Part shown: piece after piece, positions 61,811 to 64,000 of the stretch
How the letters are laid out: each line of letters starts with the position of its first letter
How positions within the stretch are numbered: the first letter of the stretch is position 1
DNA from: Herbiconiux sp.
Lineage (GTDB): Bacteria > Actinomycetota > Actinomycetes > Actinomycetales > Microbacteriaceae
DNA: 64,000 bases
Assembly: GCF_023264855.1 (NCBI RefSeq)
Contig: NZ_JAHFUW010000001.1
Coordinates: forward strand, 1 to 64,000
Direction of reading: 5' to 3'
Translations under genes and position numbers: made by a program
Notes under the pieces: model-generated
Databases searched by the model: none
Seen by the model: only the letters and a program-made list of their open reading frames with translations
Told to the model about the DNA's origin: nothing

Positions 61811-61975
61811 GTCCTGCTGTGCTAGCTGCCGGTCGCGCCGGGCTTCGCTCGGCGTGACCGGGCGGCGCCGGTCCCTGCCCGGCGCCGCGCGACATGTGAG
61901 CGCGCGGTCGACGGGCGCGGGCTTCGCTCGCACCCGTCGGCCACACGCTCACCTTGGGGCGTCGAGTACGGCCTG
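61811..61975 (+). repeat. Interspersed three-hairpin element, copy 3
   Basis: 165 bp, gap-free alignment to copy 1. Hairpins at 61829-61861, 61862-61888 and 61896-61952. Hairpin III differs from copy 1 at four stem positions, of which the changes G-C to C-G, A-T to G-C and C-G to G-C are two-sided. It lies between manC and the lipoprotein 2 gene, both on the minus strand. Confidence 0.85.
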
Positions 61976-62029
61976 AGACTTCGGGGCCTCGACCTCTGTT
62001 GCTGCCTGAAGCTGCTGGTGCCTTCGGGT

Positions 62030-63151
62030 TTAGAGGACGTCGCCGCTACCACCGGCCCGCAGGGCGTCGACGACCGACTTGACGCGCTGGGCGTGCTCGC
62101 TGGTGGTCACCAGGAGCGCGTCGGGGGTGTCGACCACGACGATGTCGCGGACGCCGATCAGGCTGATCACGCGCTTGGACTGCGAGACCACGATGCCGCT
62201 GGAGGAGTCCGAGAGCACGCGGGCGTTCTGGCCCAGGATGGCGAGCTCGCTGCCCCGTCCCGAGCTGTGCAGCTTGGCGATGGAGGCGAAGTCGCCCACG
62301 TCGTCCCAGTCGAAGTCGCCCGGGATGACGGCGAGGATGCCGGCGGCCGCGGCCGGCTCGGCGACCGAGTAGTCGATCGCGATCTTCTTCAGCGTCGGCC
62401 AGACGCGGTCGACGACCTCGCCGCGCTTGGGGGTGTCCCAGGCTTCCGCCAGTTCGAGCAGGCCGGCCAGCAGTTCGGGCTCGGTCTTGCCGAGCTGCTC
62501 GAGCAGCTTGTCGGCGCGGGTGATGAACATGCCCGCGTTCCAGAGGTACTTGCCCGACTTGAGGTAGCGGCGGGCGGTGGCCAGGTCGGGCTTCTCGACG
62601 AAGTTGTCGACCTTCAGGGCGCTGGCGGCATCCTCGATGCCGAGCGGCTTGCTGGTGTGGATGTAGCCGAAGCCCACCGCGGCATCCGTCGGGGTGATTC
62701 CGATCGTGGCGATGTAGCCGGCGTCGGCCACCACGACCGCCTGCTTCACGGCGGCGCGGAAGCGGTCGGGGTTGGTGATGACGTGGTCGGCGGCGAACGA
62801 GCCGATGATCGCGCCGGGCTCGCGGCGCTCCAGGATGGCGGCGGCCAGCCCGATGGCGGCGGTCGAGTCGCGCGGCTCGCTCTCCAGAACCACGTTGTGA
62901 TCCTGCAGATCGGGCAGCTGCTCCTCGACGGCGGCGCGGTGAGCACGGCCGGTCACGACCATGATCCGCTGCTCGCCCGCGAGCGGGGCGAGGCGGTCCC
63001 AGGTGTCGCGCAGCAGACTCTGGCCCGATCCGCTCAGATCGTGCAGGAACTTCGGCGCATCCGCACGCGACAGCGGCCACAGCCGCGAACCGATCCCCCC
63101 GGCGGGGATCACGTTGTAGAGCCGCTCGAGCGGCGAAGAAGTCGAAGTCAT
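62030..63151 (-). CDS. manC: Mannose-1-phosphate guanylyltransferase
   Basis: 373 residues from ATG. NTP-transferase signature NVIPAGGIGSRLWPLSRADA with K-containing PKFLHDLSG, then GSFAADHVITNP, GYIHTSKP, VDNFVEKPDLATARRYLKSG, YLWNAGMFI and IPGDFDWDDVGDFASI. The C-terminal isomerase cupin of long ManC forms is absent, as in other actinobacteria. It makes GDP-mannose for glycolipids and surface glycans, fitting the mannosyltransferase across the divergent promoter. The start is 7 nt after TAGGCT. Confidence 0.93.
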   Translation of the reverse strand: MTSTSSPLERLYNVIPAGGIGSRLWPLSRADAPKFLHDLSGSGQSLLRDTWDRLAPLAGEQRIMVVTGRAHRAAVEEQLPDLQDHNVVLESEPRDSTAAIGLAAAILERREPGAIIGSFAADHVITNPDRFRAAVKQAVVVADAGYIATIGITPTDAAVGFGYIHTSKPLGIEDAASALKVDNFVEKPDLATARRYLKSGKYLWNAGMFITRADKLLEQLGKTEPELLAGLLELAEAWDTPKRGEVVDRVWPTLKKIAIDYSVAEPAAAAGILAVIPGDFDWDDVGDFASIAKLHSSGRGSELAILGQNARVLSDSSSGIVVSQSKRVISLIGVRDIVVVDTPDALLVTTSEHAQRVKSVVDALRAGGSGDVL

Positions 63152-63158
63152 GGGCGAC

Positions 63159-63164
63159 AGCCTA
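63159..63164 (-). promoter_or_regulatory. -10 box for leaderless manC
   Basis: TAGGCT on the minus strand, 7 nt before ATG. Confidence 0.5.
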
Positions 63165-63337
63165 ACGGGCGCGAAAACGAGACCCTGAGTCCCGAGACGC
63201 CGAGCCCGCGCGCGGGGCATCCGCTCGTCGGACGCCGCTCATCCGCCGGTCACCTGCGGGCCACCGTCAGGCCACCCCGCCTTCCTAGCCTGAGGGCGTG
63301 GCCGGATGCGGTCAGCCGACGAACACGGAGGCACCTC

Positions 63338-64000
63338 ATGCGAGTAGCCGTTGTCAGCGAGAGTTTTCTTCCCACCGTGAATGGCGTCACGGGCAGTGTC
63401 TGCAAGGTGCTCGACCACCTCGCCGACAACGGCCACGAGGCCATCGTGATCGCCCCCGCCGCCGGTTCACCGGCGAGTTACCGGGGGTTTCCCGTCTACC
63501 AGGTTCCGGCCGTCGCGTACCGCCAGTTCCCGGTGGGGATCCCGAACGCGCAGGTCGCGCGCCTGCTGGCCCGCTTCCAGCCCGACGTGCTGCACGCCGC
63601 CTCCCCCTTCCTGTTGGGAGCGCAGGCGATTGCGGCCGCCAACCGGCTCGGTGTGCCCTCGGTGGCCATCTTCCAGACGGATGTCGCGGGGTACGCCCGC
63701 CGCAACCGCCTCGGTTCGGCGTCGAAGTTCGCCTGGCGCTTCGTGCGCTGGATCCACGACGGCGCCGACCTCACGCTCGTGCCCTCCAGCGCCTCGCAGC
63801 ACGACCTCGAGACCGCCGGCGTGCAGCGGATCGCCCGCTGGGGCCGCGGCGTCGACCTCGAGCGCTACCACCCGAACCACCGCGCCCGGCCCACGGCGCA
63901 GGCGCTGCACGCGCTGCTGTCGCAGAACGGCCGCGACGCGGTCGTGGGCTACGTCGGCCGCGTCGCGCCGGAGAAAGGGCTGGAACGCCTGGCCGCACTG
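63338..64000 (+). CDS. GT-B glycosyltransferase, mannosyltransferase-like (3' end cut by window edge)
   Basis: The first 221 residues are present. MRVAVVSESFLPTVNGVTGS with the glycine loop after VNGVT, VLDHLADNGHEAIVIAPA, FQPDVLHAASPFLLGAQAIA, and WGRGVDLERYHPNHR followed by VVGYVGRVAPEKGLERLAAL match the MgtA/PimB-type GDP-mannose-dependent alpha-mannosyltransferases of actinobacteria. ATG with a GGAGG Shine-Dalgarno. The position opposite manC fits use of GDP-mannose. The donor-binding C-terminal half lies outside the window. Confidence 0.88.
   Translation, partial: MRVAVVSESFLPTVNGVTGSVCKVLDHLADNGHEAIVIAPAAGSPASYRGFPVYQVPAVAYRQFPVGIPNAQVARLLARFQPDVLHAASPFLLGAQAIAAANRLGVPSVAIFQTDVAGYARRNRLGSASKFAWRFVRWIHDGADLTLVPSSASQHDLETAGVQRIARWGRGVDLERYHPNHRARPTAQALHALLSQNGRDAVVGYVGRVAPEKGLERLAAL

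Noticed and set aside
1-64000. CRISPR arrays, prophage, insertion sequences or integrons
   Set aside because: No regularly spaced direct repeats, transposase, integrase or phage structural genes were found on either strand.
1-64000. Over-represented GGATGC/GCATCC hexamer as a chromosome-segregation or recombination signal
   Set aside because: It appears often on both strands, mainly as in-frame Asp-Ala codons (GAT GC), without visible strand bias; a whole-genome skew count would be needed before any claim.

Overview
The window is high-GC actinobacterial DNA, most likely from a Microbacteriaceae-type organism. That placement is an inference from gene content and sequence style. It rests on an actinobacterial acyl-CoA carboxylase set with separate biotin-carrying alpha, beta and epsilon subunits, a purK-purE-LytR/CpsA/Psr operon, a lysylphosphatidylglycerol-type membrane protein, a Cys-less LpdA-type flavoenzyme, multiple-monosaccharide (MmsAB/ChvE) transport, and many TAnnnT promoter boxes placed 6-7 nt before start codons (leaderless mRNAs). 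No rRNA, tRNA, CRISPR array, prophage or transposase was seen. Coding density is high and no gene-free stretch exceeds about 290 bp.

Region 1 (1-16300): surface glycan biosynthesis. Minus-strand genes give an O-antigen-ligase-like polymerase (cut by the window edge), rfbA, rfbC, a methyltransferase/glycosyltransferase fusion and a frameshifted GT2. A second minus-strand operon runs gtrA - GT2 - large membrane protein - polyprenyl-type GT2 - WecE-like aminotransferase. The plus strand carries rfbB, rfbD and a GT4 enzyme. All four dTDP-rhamnose genes are present, split into two blocks. An LCP-family glycan ligase follows at the end of a purK-purE operon.

Region 2 (16300-33500): purK/purE, a PH-domain membrane protein, birA, acyl-CoA carboxylase beta, an 842-residue MprF/DUF2156-like protein, AccE, a candidate small RNA, a three-gene two-component module with a degenerate partner, an RNA methyltransferase, Maf, acyl-CoA carboxylase alpha and LpdA.

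Region 3 (33500-41900): purine nucleoside phosphorylase, phosphohexo/pentomutase, PoxB, a WYL regulator with PTS IIA and IIB but no IIC, a VOC protein and adenosine deaminase.

Region 4 (41900-49500): a LacI-regulated sugar operon (AraD-type epimerase, ChvE, MmsA, MmsB) that ends in a second ABC ATPase with degraded nucleotide-binding motifs.

Region 5 (49500-61800): nucleoside uptake and breakdown. It holds an IclR regulator, a divergent adenosylhomocysteinase-like enzyme, a nucleoside hydrolase, a DinB protein, the operon ABC ATPase - two permeases - cdd - deoA, and two BMP-family lipoproteins. With add, punA and the mutase it forms a coherent nucleoside salvage set.

Region 6 (62000-64000): GDP-mannose synthesis (manC) diverging from a mannosyltransferase that runs off the window.

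The most unusual feature is a ~165-bp intergenic element present in three copies (14736-14900, 18018-18181, 61811-61975). It folds into three successive hairpins, and paired positions differ between copies in a compensatory way.
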